Notes under the pieces: generated by a model
What the model saw: only the letters and a program-made list of their open reading frames with translations
Databases searched by the model: none
Told to the model about the DNA's origin: nothing
Program-made: the position numbers and the translations under genes
NCBI GenBank assembly: GCA_012517635.1
Contig: JAAYUP010000030.1
Span: forward strand, 1 to 7,246
Length of the DNA stretch: 7,246 bases
DNA from: Candidatus Atribacter alterifermentans
Lineage (GTDB): Bacteria > Atribacterota > Atribacteria > Atribacterales > Atribacteraceae
Direction of reading: 5' to 3'
Shown here: positions 1 to 6,307 of the stretch, in pieces
How the letters are laid out: every line of letters starts with the position of its first letter
How positions within the stretch are numbered: the stretch's first letter is position 1

Positions 1-537
1 GAGAAGGACCGCGTTATCCGGTAATAGCTTGGCTAATTCTTGTAGTGCACCCTGTGCTTGAGAGATTGACCTCATTTCGATCCAATGCCCGAGGAGCATG
101 ATCGTGATCAGAGTTGCCAATTCCCACCAGAGAGTATGCCCTTTTAATCCCAACATCACCGCTATACTGTAAAAAAACGCAACATTGATGGCCAGCGCAA
201 TAAGGGTCATCATTCCCGGGGTCTTCCTTGAGAGTTCATCAAATGCTCCCTGCAGGAACACCCAGCCACCATAGATAAAGATGATGGTTCCAAAAAGAGC
301 AGGAATAAAAGTGGAACCAGGAAAGGGGGGTAATCGATATCCAAACCAGCGCTGAATCATCGGCTCCCATATCAAAGCTGGAATGGTTAAAACCAGACAA
401 ACCCAAAACTTTGTACGAAAAGCTTCAACGCTGTGACTGGCATGTCGGTCGTGCCCTGCATGGTGAGACTGAGGAGAATGTTTTGGTTTATCAGTATTTG
501 GGAATCGTGCTGTTGAATGATTATGGTCATGATCCAT
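1..537 (-). CDS. copB: Copper/heavy-metal P1B-type ATPase, CopB-like, N-terminal part (cut by window edge)
   Basis: Reading the minus strand from ATG at 537 gives 179 codons open to the window edge, so only the N-terminal quarter of a roughly 650-750 residue metal-exporting ATPase is present. The first 35 residues carry nine histidines (MDHDHNH, then HHAGHDRHASH), a metal-binding tail typical of CopB/CopA P1B pumps that lack a CXXC heavy-metal domain. Four hydrophobic segments follow at about 44-60, 77-98, 109-130 and 138-155, as in the N-terminal membrane block of P1B ATPases. The segments KTPGMMTLIALAI (105-117) and TLITIMLLGHWIEMRS (142-157) are characteristic of CopB. The phosphorylation site and the CPH/CPC transport motif lie outside the window. 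An AGGAG lies 11 nt before the start; an in-frame ATG at 558 has no good ribosome site. Family assignment is strong; the exported ion (Cu+, Cu2+ or Ag+) cannot be decided here. Confidence 0.87.
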   Translation of the reverse strand, partial: MDHDHNHSTARFPNTDKPKHSPQSHHAGHDRHASHSVEAFRTKFWVCLVLTIPALIWEPMIQRWFGYRLPPFPGSTFIPALFGTIIFIYGGWVFLQGAFDELSRKTPGMMTLIALAINVAFFYSIAVMLGLKGHTLWWELATLITIMLLGHWIEMRSISQAQGALQELAKLLPDNAVLL

Positions 538-614
538 GGCAATCTCATCTCCTGTCATTCATGATGTGAGATGCATTCCTTCAAATTACTTTAATCAAAT
601 AACCAAAAATGAGC

Positions 615-643
615 AGTATTATTCTGATAGAATCTATAAACAA
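615..643 (-). promoter_or_regulatory. Weak candidate promoter for the copB-like gene
   Basis: On the minus strand TTGTTT (643-638) and AATACT (620-615) are separated by 17 nt and point at the ATPase gene about 78 nt downstream. Each box matches the sigma70 consensus in four of six positions, so this is weak. The spacer contains a small dyad, ATTCT-GAT-AGAAT (621-633), where a repressor or a metal-responsive activator could sit. I do not recognise a CsoR, CopY or CueR operator. Confidence 0.25.
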
Positions 644-753
644 CCTTCAATTCTATTTTTCCCCTTCCAGCTCAACATTACAGTATAGGAGGGATTAAAA
701 CAGATAATTATTTTTAAAAATAGATCATTCCTGGTTATAAATTTAAAATTGCC

Positions 754-783
754 TTGACAGAAAGCAGGGTGAATACATAAAAT
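754..783 (+). promoter_or_regulatory. Sigma70-type promoter of the sugar transporter operon
   Basis: TTGACA at 754-759 matches the -35 consensus exactly. TAAAAT at 778-783 matches the -10 box in five of six positions, and the spacer is 18 nt. The AT-rich run just upstream (about 735-750) could help as an UP element. It lies about 140 bp before the binding-protein start and is the best promoter in the window for this operon. The shifted boxes ATAAAA (17-nt spacing) and CATAAA (16-nt spacing) are weaker alternatives. Confidence 0.55.
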
Positions 784-816
784 AATGATAAGAAAAATAA
801 TTTTTTAAATTAATTG

Positions 817-826
817 AAGGAGGTGA
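817..826 (+). promoter_or_regulatory. Orphan Shine-Dalgarno sequence in the operon leader
   Basis: AAGGAGGTGA is a near-perfect complement of the 16S rRNA 3' end, but no ATG, GTG or TTG follows at a usable distance with a real gene. The only nearby frame is 14 codons from TTG at 814 to TAA at 853-855, and its start lies upstream of the Shine-Dalgarno sequence itself. It could be a relic of an earlier gene start, a ribosome standby site, or the site of a tiny leader peptide. The function is unknown. Confidence 0.4.
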
Positions 827-921
827 AGAATTTTCTCGTTATAACTGATCATTAAGCAGGTTTTAAAGTATTGGAAAGTATTTAATGGAAATGGTAATTT
901 AATAAGGAGGTTGAAAGAAAA

Positions 922-1929
922 ATGAAGAAGATTTTAATTCTTTTTTTGATTATTTCACTAGGGATTTTTCTTATATCTGCAAATGCTTTCTCCGAAGGTC
1001 ATACTGTTGCCATGGTTGTGAAAAACCTTGGTAATCCATTTATGGATGCGTGCGGTAAAGGAGCACAAGAAGCCCTAAATGAATTGGGTGACACTCTCAT
1101 TTTCCAAGGACCAGCAACCCCTACAGTAGAAGGTCAAATCGAGATCATAGAAAATCTGATTGCTCAAAAAGTCGATGCTATTTGTGTCACTGCCAATGAC
1201 TTTGACGCTCTCGTTCCGGTTCTTAAAAAAGCCATGGATAATGGAATTAAGGTAGTATCATTTGACTCGGCAGTGAATGCTGGTGGACGGATTGTTCATG
1301 TTAATCAGGCAGATTCTGAACAAATTGGGAAATTACAAGTACAAGCTATCGCTGAAATGATAAATTATGAAGGTGAAATTGCAATACTCTCAGCTGGAGC
1401 AACCATGACTAATCAAAATACCTGGATCGAGTTTATGAAAAAAGAACTCGAAGACCCTAAGTACGACAAAATGGAATTAGTTACTATTGTCTACGGGGAT
1501 GACCTGCGAGATAAAAGTTACAACGAAGCAATGGGTTTGTTCAAATCATACCCCAATCTTAAAGGAATCATATCCCCTACCACAGTAGGAATCAGTGCTA
1601 CCGCAAAAGCAATATATGATGCCGGACTGGTGGGGAAAATCCAATTGACCGGACTCGGGCTTCCCAGTGAAATGGCTGAATGGATTCACAATGATACCTG
1701 TACTGCGATGTTCTTATGGAATCCAATTGACCTGGGTTACCTTGCTGCTTATGTGGCTGGGCTGCTATGCAATGGTGATATAACCGGAAGTGAAGGAGAA
1801 AAATTCACTGGTGGGAAAATGGGAGAATACACTATTGTAAAAGCAGCCGATGGAGGAACTGAAGTATTGCTTGGGCCTCCTTTCCGCTTTGATAAAAGTA
1901 ACATTGATGATTGGAAAGATGTCTATTAA
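922..1929 (+). CDS. rhaS: Periplasmic sugar-binding protein of an ABC transporter, RhaS-like (rhamnose type)
   Basis: This 335-residue protein is a class B periplasmic binding protein (Peripla_BP_4 / ribose-binding fold) that captures a sugar and delivers it to the permeases encoded downstream. Residues 1-22 form a signal peptide: two lysines, a hydrophobic core, and a likely cleavage after Ala-Asn-Ala. There is no lipobox cysteine, so the mature protein should be soluble in the periplasm. Family landmarks are VKNLGNPF (33-40), GPATPTVEGQ (63-72), the SFDS motif with Asp115, TNQNTW (163-168), SPTTVG (218-223) and LGPPFRFDKSNID near the C-terminus. These fit my memory of RhaS proteins closely and LsrB less well. 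Length is normal. AAGGAGGT lies 10 nt before the ATG. It is the first gene of the operon and is followed directly by a strong hairpin. Ribose, AI-2 or another sugar remains possible. Confidence 0.85.
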   Translation: MKKILILFLIISLGIFLISANAFSEGHTVAMVVKNLGNPFMDACGKGAQEALNELGDTLIFQGPATPTVEGQIEIIENLIAQKVDAICVTANDFDALVPVLKKAMDNGIKVVSFDSAVNAGGRIVHVNQADSEQIGKLQVQAIAEMINYEGEIAILSAGATMTNQNTWIEFMKKELEDPKYDKMELVTIVYGDDLRDKSYNEAMGLFKSYPNLKGIISPTTVGISATAKAIYDAGLVGKIQLTGLGLPSEMAEWIHNDTCTAMFLWNPIDLGYLAAYVAGLLCNGDITGSEGEKFTGGKMGEYTIVKAADGGTEVLLGPPFRFDKSNIDDWKDVY

Positions 1930-1940
1930 GGGATAAACAT

Positions 1941-1971
1941 AAAAGGGCAGGAGTAATATTCCTGCCCTTTT
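1941..1971 (+). terminator. Intra-operon rho-independent terminator / attenuator
   Basis: A perfect 12-bp stem pairs AAAAGGGCAGGA (1941-1952) with TCCTGCCCTTTT (1960-1971) around a 7-nt loop. It begins 11 nt after the binding-protein stop codon. The descending arm ends in four T, followed by AT-rich sequence, so termination is probably partial. No convincing promoter lies between this hairpin and the ATPase start at 2015, so downstream expression must depend on read-through. It may also protect the upstream message from 3' decay. Both effects would give far more binding protein than membrane components, a common design in binding-protein transporters. Confidence 0.8.
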
Positions 1972-2014
1972 AAAATATATTCATAAAGTTAGACTTATCA
2001 ATGGGAATAGCGAT

Positions 2015-3562
2015 ATGGACCAGGATCGTTATATTTTAAGATTAAAAGGAATCTCGAAATTTTTCCCTGGCTTGAAAGCATTAGACCAAGTTGATTTTGA
2101 TCTCCGATATGGAGAAATCCATGCCCTGGTTGGTGAAAATGGAGCTGGAAAATCAACCCTTATTAAAATTATAACGGGAGTTTATCAACCGGATGAAGGA
2201 GAAATCATATATGAAGATCAGCGGGTCATTTTTTCCAATCCCATGGTCGCCAACCGCTATCAAATTGCGGCAGTCTATCAACAACCAGCTTCTTTTCCTC
2301 ATCTTACCGTTACCGAAAATATCTTTTTAGGTCATCCCCTCATTCAACCGCAGATTAGGAGATTACTCTGGAAAGAGATGTATCAACAGGCAAAAGCACT
2401 CCTTTCCTCATTAGGGGCTGAGGTAAGCCCAACCGCAGTGATGGGTTCTTTGAGTGTAGCACAGCAACAGATGGTTGAAATTGCCAAAGCTTTATCAATC
2501 AATGCCAAAATTCTCATAATGGATGAACCAACTGCAGCCCTTACCAAACGAGAAACTGAAGACCTCTATGCTATTACGAGAAAACTTCGTGATCAAGGAA
2601 CATCGGTAATTTTTATATCCCATCGTTTTGAAGATATTTACGAAATTGGTGAGCGAGTGACGGTACTGCGAGACGGGAAAAGTGTGGGAACTTGGAAAGT
2701 AAACGATATTACTGAGAAAGAGTTAATTAAAGCTTTGGTTGGGCGGGAAATTACCCAGATGTTTCCTAAAAATAAGGTTGCTATCAAGAATGAAATTTTA
2801 AAAGTAGAAGGACTTTCTCGGATCGGGTATTTCTCAGATGTTTCGTTTTCTTTGCGAGCCGGAGAAATCTTGGGTTTCAGCGGTTTGGTTGGCTCAGGAA
2901 GAACCGAAATTGCCCAAGCGATTTTTGGAATTGCTCCAGCCGATAGAGGAAAGATATTGATAGAAGGTCAAGAAGTTACTATTCGAAATCCCATGGATGC
3001 CATTTCCCACGGTATCGGATACCTTCCCGAGGATAGGCTCCGACAGGGTTTGTTTCTTCCAATGAGTATTAATGACAATATCACCATTACTATTGTAGAT
3101 CAACTCAGTCGAGGAGGATGGCTCAATCCTCCAAAGGAAAAGGAAATATCGACGAAGATGCTCAATCTACTGAAAATAAAGGCTCCTGATGTTTCCCATT
3201 TGGTGAGTTCACTTTCAGGTGGGAACCAACAGAAAGTTGTAGTAGCGAAATTGCTAGCTGCACGGCTTAAAATACTCATTATGGATGAACCGACTCAAGG
3301 GGTTGATGTGGGCGCCAAAGCAGCAATTCATCAAATTATGTCGGACCTGGCTGCCGAAGGCTTCGGCATCATTATGATTTCTTCGGAAATGCCAGAAGTA
3401 TTGGGGATGAGTGACACAATTCTTGTAATGCATGAAGGTCGTGTCAATCGGATTTTTTATCGTGACGAGGCAAATCAGGAAAAACTTATGGAGGCAGCGG
3501 TAAACGTGGATCGTTCTTTTTGGAAAAAAGAGATCAACACGGTGTTGAAAGAACACGAGTAA
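2015..3562 (+). CDS. Sugar ABC transporter ATP-binding protein, two fused nucleotide-binding domains (RbsA/RhaT type)
   Basis: This 515-residue cytoplasmic ATPase powers the importer. The first domain has Walker A GENGAGKS (40-47), a Q-loop at VYQQ (87-90), a divergent signature LSVAQQQ (146-152), Walker B ILIMDEP (166-172) and the switch His203. The second has a degenerate Walker A, GLVGSGRTE (290-298), that lacks the lysine. It also has the family motif YLPEDR (336-341), a good signature LSGGNQQK (400-407), Walker B with MDEPTQGVD (423-431), and serine where the switch histidine would be (ISSEMPE, 455-461). This asymmetry is normal for the ribose/monosaccharide (CUT2) family, so it is not damage. 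Length is typical. Its place after a RhaS-like protein suggests it is the RhaT equivalent, but the ATPase alone does not fix the sugar. The start has only a weak GGGAA ribosome site, which with the upstream hairpin suggests low expression. Confidence 0.93.
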   Translation: MDQDRYILRLKGISKFFPGLKALDQVDFDLRYGEIHALVGENGAGKSTLIKIITGVYQPDEGEIIYEDQRVIFSNPMVANRYQIAAVYQQPASFPHLTVTENIFLGHPLIQPQIRRLLWKEMYQQAKALLSSLGAEVSPTAVMGSLSVAQQQMVEIAKALSINAKILIMDEPTAALTKRETEDLYAITRKLRDQGTSVIFISHRFEDIYEIGERVTVLRDGKSVGTWKVNDITEKELIKALVGREITQMFPKNKVAIKNEILKVEGLSRIGYFSDVSFSLRAGEILGFSGLVGSGRTEIAQAIFGIAPADRGKILIEGQEVTIRNPMDAISHGIGYLPEDRLRQGLFLPMSINDNITITIVDQLSRGGWLNPPKEKEISTKMLNLLKIKAPDVSHLVSSLSGGNQQKVVVAKLLAARLKILIMDEPTQGVDVGAKAAIHQIMSDLAAEGFGIIMISSEMPEVLGMSDTILVMHEGRVNRIFYRDEANQEKLMEAAVNVDRSFWKKEINTVLKEHE

Positions 3563-3584
3563 TTTTTTGTGGTGAGTCGAGAAA

Positions 3585-4613
3585 ATGGATAAAAATGATA
3601 AATCAAAACGTTTAGGGATGCTTCTTAGAATTAGGGGATTTCGGGAATTTGGAATTATTATTTTCATCATTATTATTTCCATTGTCATAGGAATTCGGAA
3701 TCCTCGTTTTTTAACCTGGGGGAATATTCACGATATGCTTTTAGACACCGCAATCCTTTCCATCTTAGCGGTGGGGATGACCTTAGTTTTAGTTACTGGG
3801 GGTATCGATCTTTCTTCAGAATCAGGATTGGCGCTTACCGGTATGATTGCGGGGATGATGATCAAAGACCATCCTTATTTATCCCCCTTACTCATGCTTT
3901 TAATAGGAATTGTGTTAGGAAGTTTATTTGGGTCAATAACTGGTTTAGTTGTATCTAAAGGGAAAGTTTTTCCAATCATCGCAACCTTGAGTATGATGTA
4001 TATATATCGGGGAATTACCTTTATTATCAGCGGGGGGAAGTGGATTAACGCTTATGAAATGCCCGATTCTTTTAAAGCCATGGCAACGGGTAGATTACTG
4101 GGGTTTTCTAACCTTATCACCATTGCAATCATTGTATACTTCGTTTTTTATTTTTTTGTGAATCATACCAAAACAGGACGAGAAATCTACGCAGTGGGTA
4201 GTAATATCGAAGCAGCCCGAATTATTGGGATAAATACTGAGTTTATCATTTGGTTGGTTTATACACTATCCGGTGCTTTGTATGGATTAGCGGGAGTGAT
4301 GTGGGTTGCTCGCTACGCATCAGCACAGAACGATACCGCTTCTGGTTTTGTTATGACAATCGTTGCAGCTTGTGTTTTAGGTGGAGTAAACATCACCGGT
4401 GGAGTGGGAACTATATCGGGAGTCCTCTTGGGGTCAATAACGATAGGAATTATCAATAACGCCCTTCCTATGATTCGAGTTTCTCCCTTCTGGAAAATGG
4501 CTTTACAGGGTCTCATCATCTTAGTAGCTGTGTTGGTAAATATTCTTATCGCTCGCAATGCCGAAAAAGCTCAATTAAAGAAGAGAGAAGCGAGGGCTGC
4601 ATACCATGAGTAG
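3585..4613 (+). CDS. Sugar ABC transporter permease, first of two (RbsC/RhaP type)
   Basis: This 342-residue inner-membrane protein of the BPD_transp_2 (RbsC) family is one half of the substrate channel. A short basic N-terminus precedes the first membrane helix (about 22-38). The family hallmark VTGGIDLS lies at 70-77, followed by TLSMMYIYRG (134-143), the cytoplasmic loop GREIYAVGSNIEAARIIGI (198-216) thought to contact the ATPase, and the glycine-rich AACVLGGVNITGGVGTISG (261-279). Eight to ten hydrophobic segments are visible and the C-terminus is charged (KKREARAAYHE). Length is normal for the family. It starts 22 nt after the ATPase stop, with GGTGAG 8 nt before the ATG. It differs clearly from the second permease, so the pair is probably a heterodimer, as in RhaP/RhaQ or LsrC/LsrD. 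Confidence 0.92.
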   Translation: MDKNDKSKRLGMLLRIRGFREFGIIIFIIIISIVIGIRNPRFLTWGNIHDMLLDTAILSILAVGMTLVLVTGGIDLSSESGLALTGMIAGMMIKDHPYLSPLLMLLIGIVLGSLFGSITGLVVSKGKVFPIIATLSMMYIYRGITFIISGGKWINAYEMPDSFKAMATGRLLGFSNLITIAIIVYFVFYFFVNHTKTGREIYAVGSNIEAARIIGINTEFIIWLVYTLSGALYGLAGVMWVARYASAQNDTASGFVMTIVAACVLGGVNITGGVGTISGVLLGSITIGIINNALPMIRVSPFWKMALQGLIILVAVLVNILIARNAEKAQLKKREARAAYHE

Positions 4614-5598
4614 AAAAGAAAGTTTTAATTTGAGTTCATTCTTCCGCTGGGAAGGGTTGCTGGTCATTTTGATCATAGGGACATCATTTGTAAATGGTCG
4701 GCTATCGACCCACTTCTGGAGTTACGCTGGTATTATGGATGCCCTGGCAGTTTTTTTGGAAAAAGGGTTCATGGTCCTTTCTATGGCATTTGTCCTCATC
4801 ATCGGAGATATTGATATCTCAGTAGCCTCAATTACTGCTCTCTCTTCGGTGGTAATGGCTCTTTTTTTTAAAGTTGGATTGCCAATGGAGTTGGCGCTCT
4901 TTGTCGCTTTACTAGTTGGTACCGGTTGCGGTTTCTTTAATGGCTTGATGATATCTCGAGTGCCCAATCTATCGGCAATTATCGTTACTTTAGCCGGTTC
5001 ATCCCTTTACCGAGGGATTGCTTATATACTCCTTGGTGACCAAGCAGTTGGGGGTTTCCCTCCTTGGTATTCCTATCTTGCTTGGGGATACATTGGTAAA
5101 ACCAGCATTCCGTTTATAATCGTGGTATTCCTTCTTTGTGCGGTTCTTTACGGCATTATTCTTCATCGAAGCACTTTTGGGAGAAAAATATATTCGATGG
5201 GGAACAATTTAACCGCTGCTCGGTTTTCGGGAGTTCCGATAACAAAAATAAAACAAATTGTTTTTACTCTTAATGGATTGATGGCGGGAGTGGCGGCAAT
5301 TTTTCTCACTTCCAAACTAGGAAGTTCAAGACCCAATATAGCAACTGGCTATGAGCTTGAAGTCATTGCAATTGCTGTGCTTGGTGGGGTAAGCCCCTCC
5401 GGTGGGAGAGGTAGTATAGTTGGTGCGTGTTTAGCACTTATCCTCATGCGATTACTCCGCTATGGGATGGGTTTGAAAAACATTCCTGGTCAAGTGATGA
5501 TGGTGATTATAGGAATTGTACTGGTTTGCGTTGTTATGATTCCTAACCTTCTTACCTTTCGGAAAAAGCCGATCAAAGTCAGTAAAACTCAGGAATAA
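4606..5598 (+). CDS. Sugar ABC transporter permease, second of two (RbsC/RhaQ type)
   Basis: This 330-residue membrane protein of the BPD_transp_2 family is the partner permease. Landmarks are IIGDIDIS (65-72), where Asp replaces the second glycine of the usual GGIDLS, VTLAGSSLYRG (127-137), the loop GRKIYSMGNNLTAARFSGV (192-210) and VLGGVSPSGGRGSIVG (258-273). About eight or more hydrophobic segments are visible, with a basic tail (FRKKPIKVSKTQE). The ATG lies inside the end of the preceding gene and overlaps it by 8 bp, which points to translational coupling and equal production of the two subunits. GAGGG sits about 10 nt before the start. It is the last gene of the operon, followed by repeat-rich non-coding DNA. 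Comparison with the first permease shows only the family core in common, so this is an old paralogue and not a recent duplication. Confidence 0.92.
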   Translation: MSRKESFNLSSFFRWEGLLVILIIGTSFVNGRLSTHFWSYAGIMDALAVFLEKGFMVLSMAFVLIIGDIDISVASITALSSVVMALFFKVGLPMELALFVALLVGTGCGFFNGLMISRVPNLSAIIVTLAGSSLYRGIAYILLGDQAVGGFPPWYSYLAWGYIGKTSIPFIIVVFLLCAVLYGIILHRSTFGRKIYSMGNNLTAARFSGVPITKIKQIVFTLNGLMAGVAAIFLTSKLGSSRPNIATGYELEVIAIAVLGGVSPSGGRGSIVGACLALILMRLLRYGMGLKNIPGQVMMVIIGIVLVCVVMIPNLLTFRKKPIKVSKTQE

Positions 5599-5633
5599 TG
5601 AGGAATTTCAATCCTGTAAATACCATCTTATAA

Positions 5634-5654
5634 ATTCCCCCATTGAGGGGGGAT
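5634..5654. repeat. Short G/C-run hairpin repeat (REP-like)
   Basis: ATTCCCCC (5634-5641) pairs with GGGGGGAT (5647-5654) across a 5-nt loop, with one G-T pair. A second six-G run follows at 5659-5664, leading into GTGTG. From memory, this pattern of C-run, loop, G-run, second G-run is a common dispersed intergenic repeat in many bacteria. It begins 36 nt after the last permease stop and could act as a transcript end stabiliser, but no T-run follows immediately. Confidence 0.5.
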
Positions 5655-5681
5655 TCAAGGGGGGTGTGCTTTTCATCTATC

Positions 5682-5715
5682 ATCCTGAGCCCTCGCTTTT
5701 TGAGGGCGTGAGGAT
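5682..5715. repeat. Interrupted palindromic hairpin, possible operon terminator
   Basis: Two paired blocks are ATCCT/AGGAT (5682-5686 with 5711-5715) and GCCCTC/GAGGGC (5689-5694 with 5702-5707), with a small internal bulge and a 7-nt loop. A strongly T-rich stretch follows from about 5723 to 5760. As RNA this would be a stable hairpin about 85 nt after the operon end, so it may terminate the operon. As DNA it looks like a REP-type element, and its right arm is repeated downstream. Confidence 0.5.
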
Positions 5716-5723
5716 CTCATCTT
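5703..5723. repeat. Direct repeat, copy 1 (21 bp)
   Basis: The 21-bp segment starting AGGGCGTGAG and ending ATCTCATCTT recurs at 5836-5856 with one mismatch (G5712 against A5845). It includes the right arm of the hairpin at 5682-5715. Confidence 0.75.
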
Positions 5724-5835
5724 GTAATTTTTTCTTTTATCTTTTAATTCTTTTTTAATTCTTCCCCTCTCCCCCTCAGCATTTTTTGCTAATACTCCCC
5801 CTCGCCTCCTCTTGCCCTTTCTCCCTCAGTATCTA

Positions 5836-5856
5836 AGGGCGTGAAGATCTCATCTT
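5836..5856. repeat. Direct repeat, copy 2 (21 bp)
   Basis: Matches 5703-5723 in 20 of 21 positions, 133 bp downstream. Unlike copy 1 its left arm is poorly conserved (CCCTCAGTATCTAAGGG, 5823-5839, keeps a short CCCT/AGGG pairing), so it looks like a diverged or truncated unit. The stretch between the copies is pyrimidine-rich, with C-runs and a small AGCA/TGCT dyad at 5778-5790. Confidence 0.7.
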
Positions 5857-5881
5857 TTCATTATTTTAAAAAAAATATGAA

Positions 5882-5935
5882 ATGAGATTGCCACGTCGTC
5901 CAACCAAAGAACAATTGAGCTCCGAGCAATGACGG
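5882..5935. repeat. Inverted-orientation REP-like element
   Basis: The left edge ATGAGATTGCCACGTCG and right edge GAGCAATGACGG resemble a repeat I remember as widespread in bacterial intergenic DNA, with edges ATTGCCACGTC and GCAATGACG. ATTGC (5887-5891) pairs with GCAAT (5926-5930). Its ATGAGAT edge is the reverse complement of the ATCTCAT in the two direct repeats upstream, so the cluster contains units in both orientations. Confidence 0.5.
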
Positions 5936-6180
5936 TTTTAAATTTGGATTTCCTTCCTTATCTGATACTTCAACCTAGTAGGAAGATTTAGAAATTTCCA
6001 ATTGAAGTAAAATATCACTTTTGGTTTATGATTTCAATTTTTACTGATATAATATTTGATAGATTTGCTTCGAAATCTCAGGATAATCAATAACATCGAA
6101 GCTTAACCATTGGTCTGTTTCTTTAGCTTTAAAAACCTCGGTTTTTTACCCGGTCATCGAACCAAGTTGGTGATTTCTTC

Positions 6181-6197
6181 GGATATTAAAAATATCC
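6181..6197. repeat. Perfect small palindrome
   Basis: GGATATT and AATATCC are 7-bp arms around AAA. A second, outer pair (ATTTCTT at 6173-6179 and AAGAAAT at 6205-6211) flanks it, giving a nested dyad. It could be a protein-binding site or a chance AT-rich structure. No promoter is recognisable next to it. Confidence 0.4.
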
Positions 6198-6292
6198 ATG
6201 GACAAAGAAATTAACCAAATTGATGAACCAAAAATTTTTATCCAGAGAGCTCCCGAATAAAGATAGGTTGAGGTCGTAAACCCACCGTTAAG

Positions 6293-6307
6293 ATCTTCTG
6301 AGAAGAT
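6293..6307. repeat. Perfect small palindrome
   Basis: ATCTTCT and AGAAGAT are 7-bp arms around a single G. This is compact enough for an operator half-site pair but too tight for an RNA hairpin. No nearby promoter supports a role. Confidence 0.35.

Larger units (their letters stand above)
538..921. other. Divergent intergenic region between the copB-like gene and the sugar transporter operon
   Basis: This 384-bp spacer separates two genes read outward. From left to right it holds the copB ribosome site (AGGAG at about 549-553 on the minus strand), a weak minus-strand promoter candidate (615-643), an AT palindrome TATTTTTAAAAATA (709-722) that may be an UP-like or spacer element, a good plus-strand promoter (754-783), an orphan Shine-Dalgarno sequence (817-826) and the operon's true ribosome site AAGGAGGT (904-911). 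If transcription begins just after 783, the operon leader is about 130 nt. I see no recognisable riboswitch and no open frame longer than 14 codons in that leader. Confidence 0.6.

Noticed and set aside
290..298. Loss of the Walker A lysine in the second ATPase domain (residue numbers), at first sight a damaged site
   Set aside because: A degenerate second Walker A is standard in RbsA-type double ATPases, so it is not a mutation of note.
2001..2039. 12-codon frame from ATG at 2001 overlapping the ATPase start
   Set aside because: It has no ribosome site, is very short, and its start is in a different frame; probably chance.
2894..3103. 69-codon minus-strand open frame inside the ATPase gene
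   Set aside because: It lies wholly within a well-supported gene with intact motifs and has no ribosome site or family resemblance; it is a shadow frame.
3254..3688. 144-codon minus-strand open frame across the ATPase/permease junction
   Set aside because: It is antisense to two conserved genes, including their Walker B and N-terminal regions; its composition looks like reverse-complement noise.
4250..4459. 69-codon plus-strand frame inside the first permease
   Set aside because: It overlaps the conserved permease core in another frame and has no start signal.
4722..4967. 81-codon minus-strand frame inside the second permease, and a similar one at 4313-4558
   Set aside because: Both are antisense to conserved membrane segments with no independent support.
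5599..5940. CRISPR array
   Set aside because: Only two 21-bp copies 133 bp apart plus unrelated hairpins; there is no regular repeat-spacer pattern and no cas gene.
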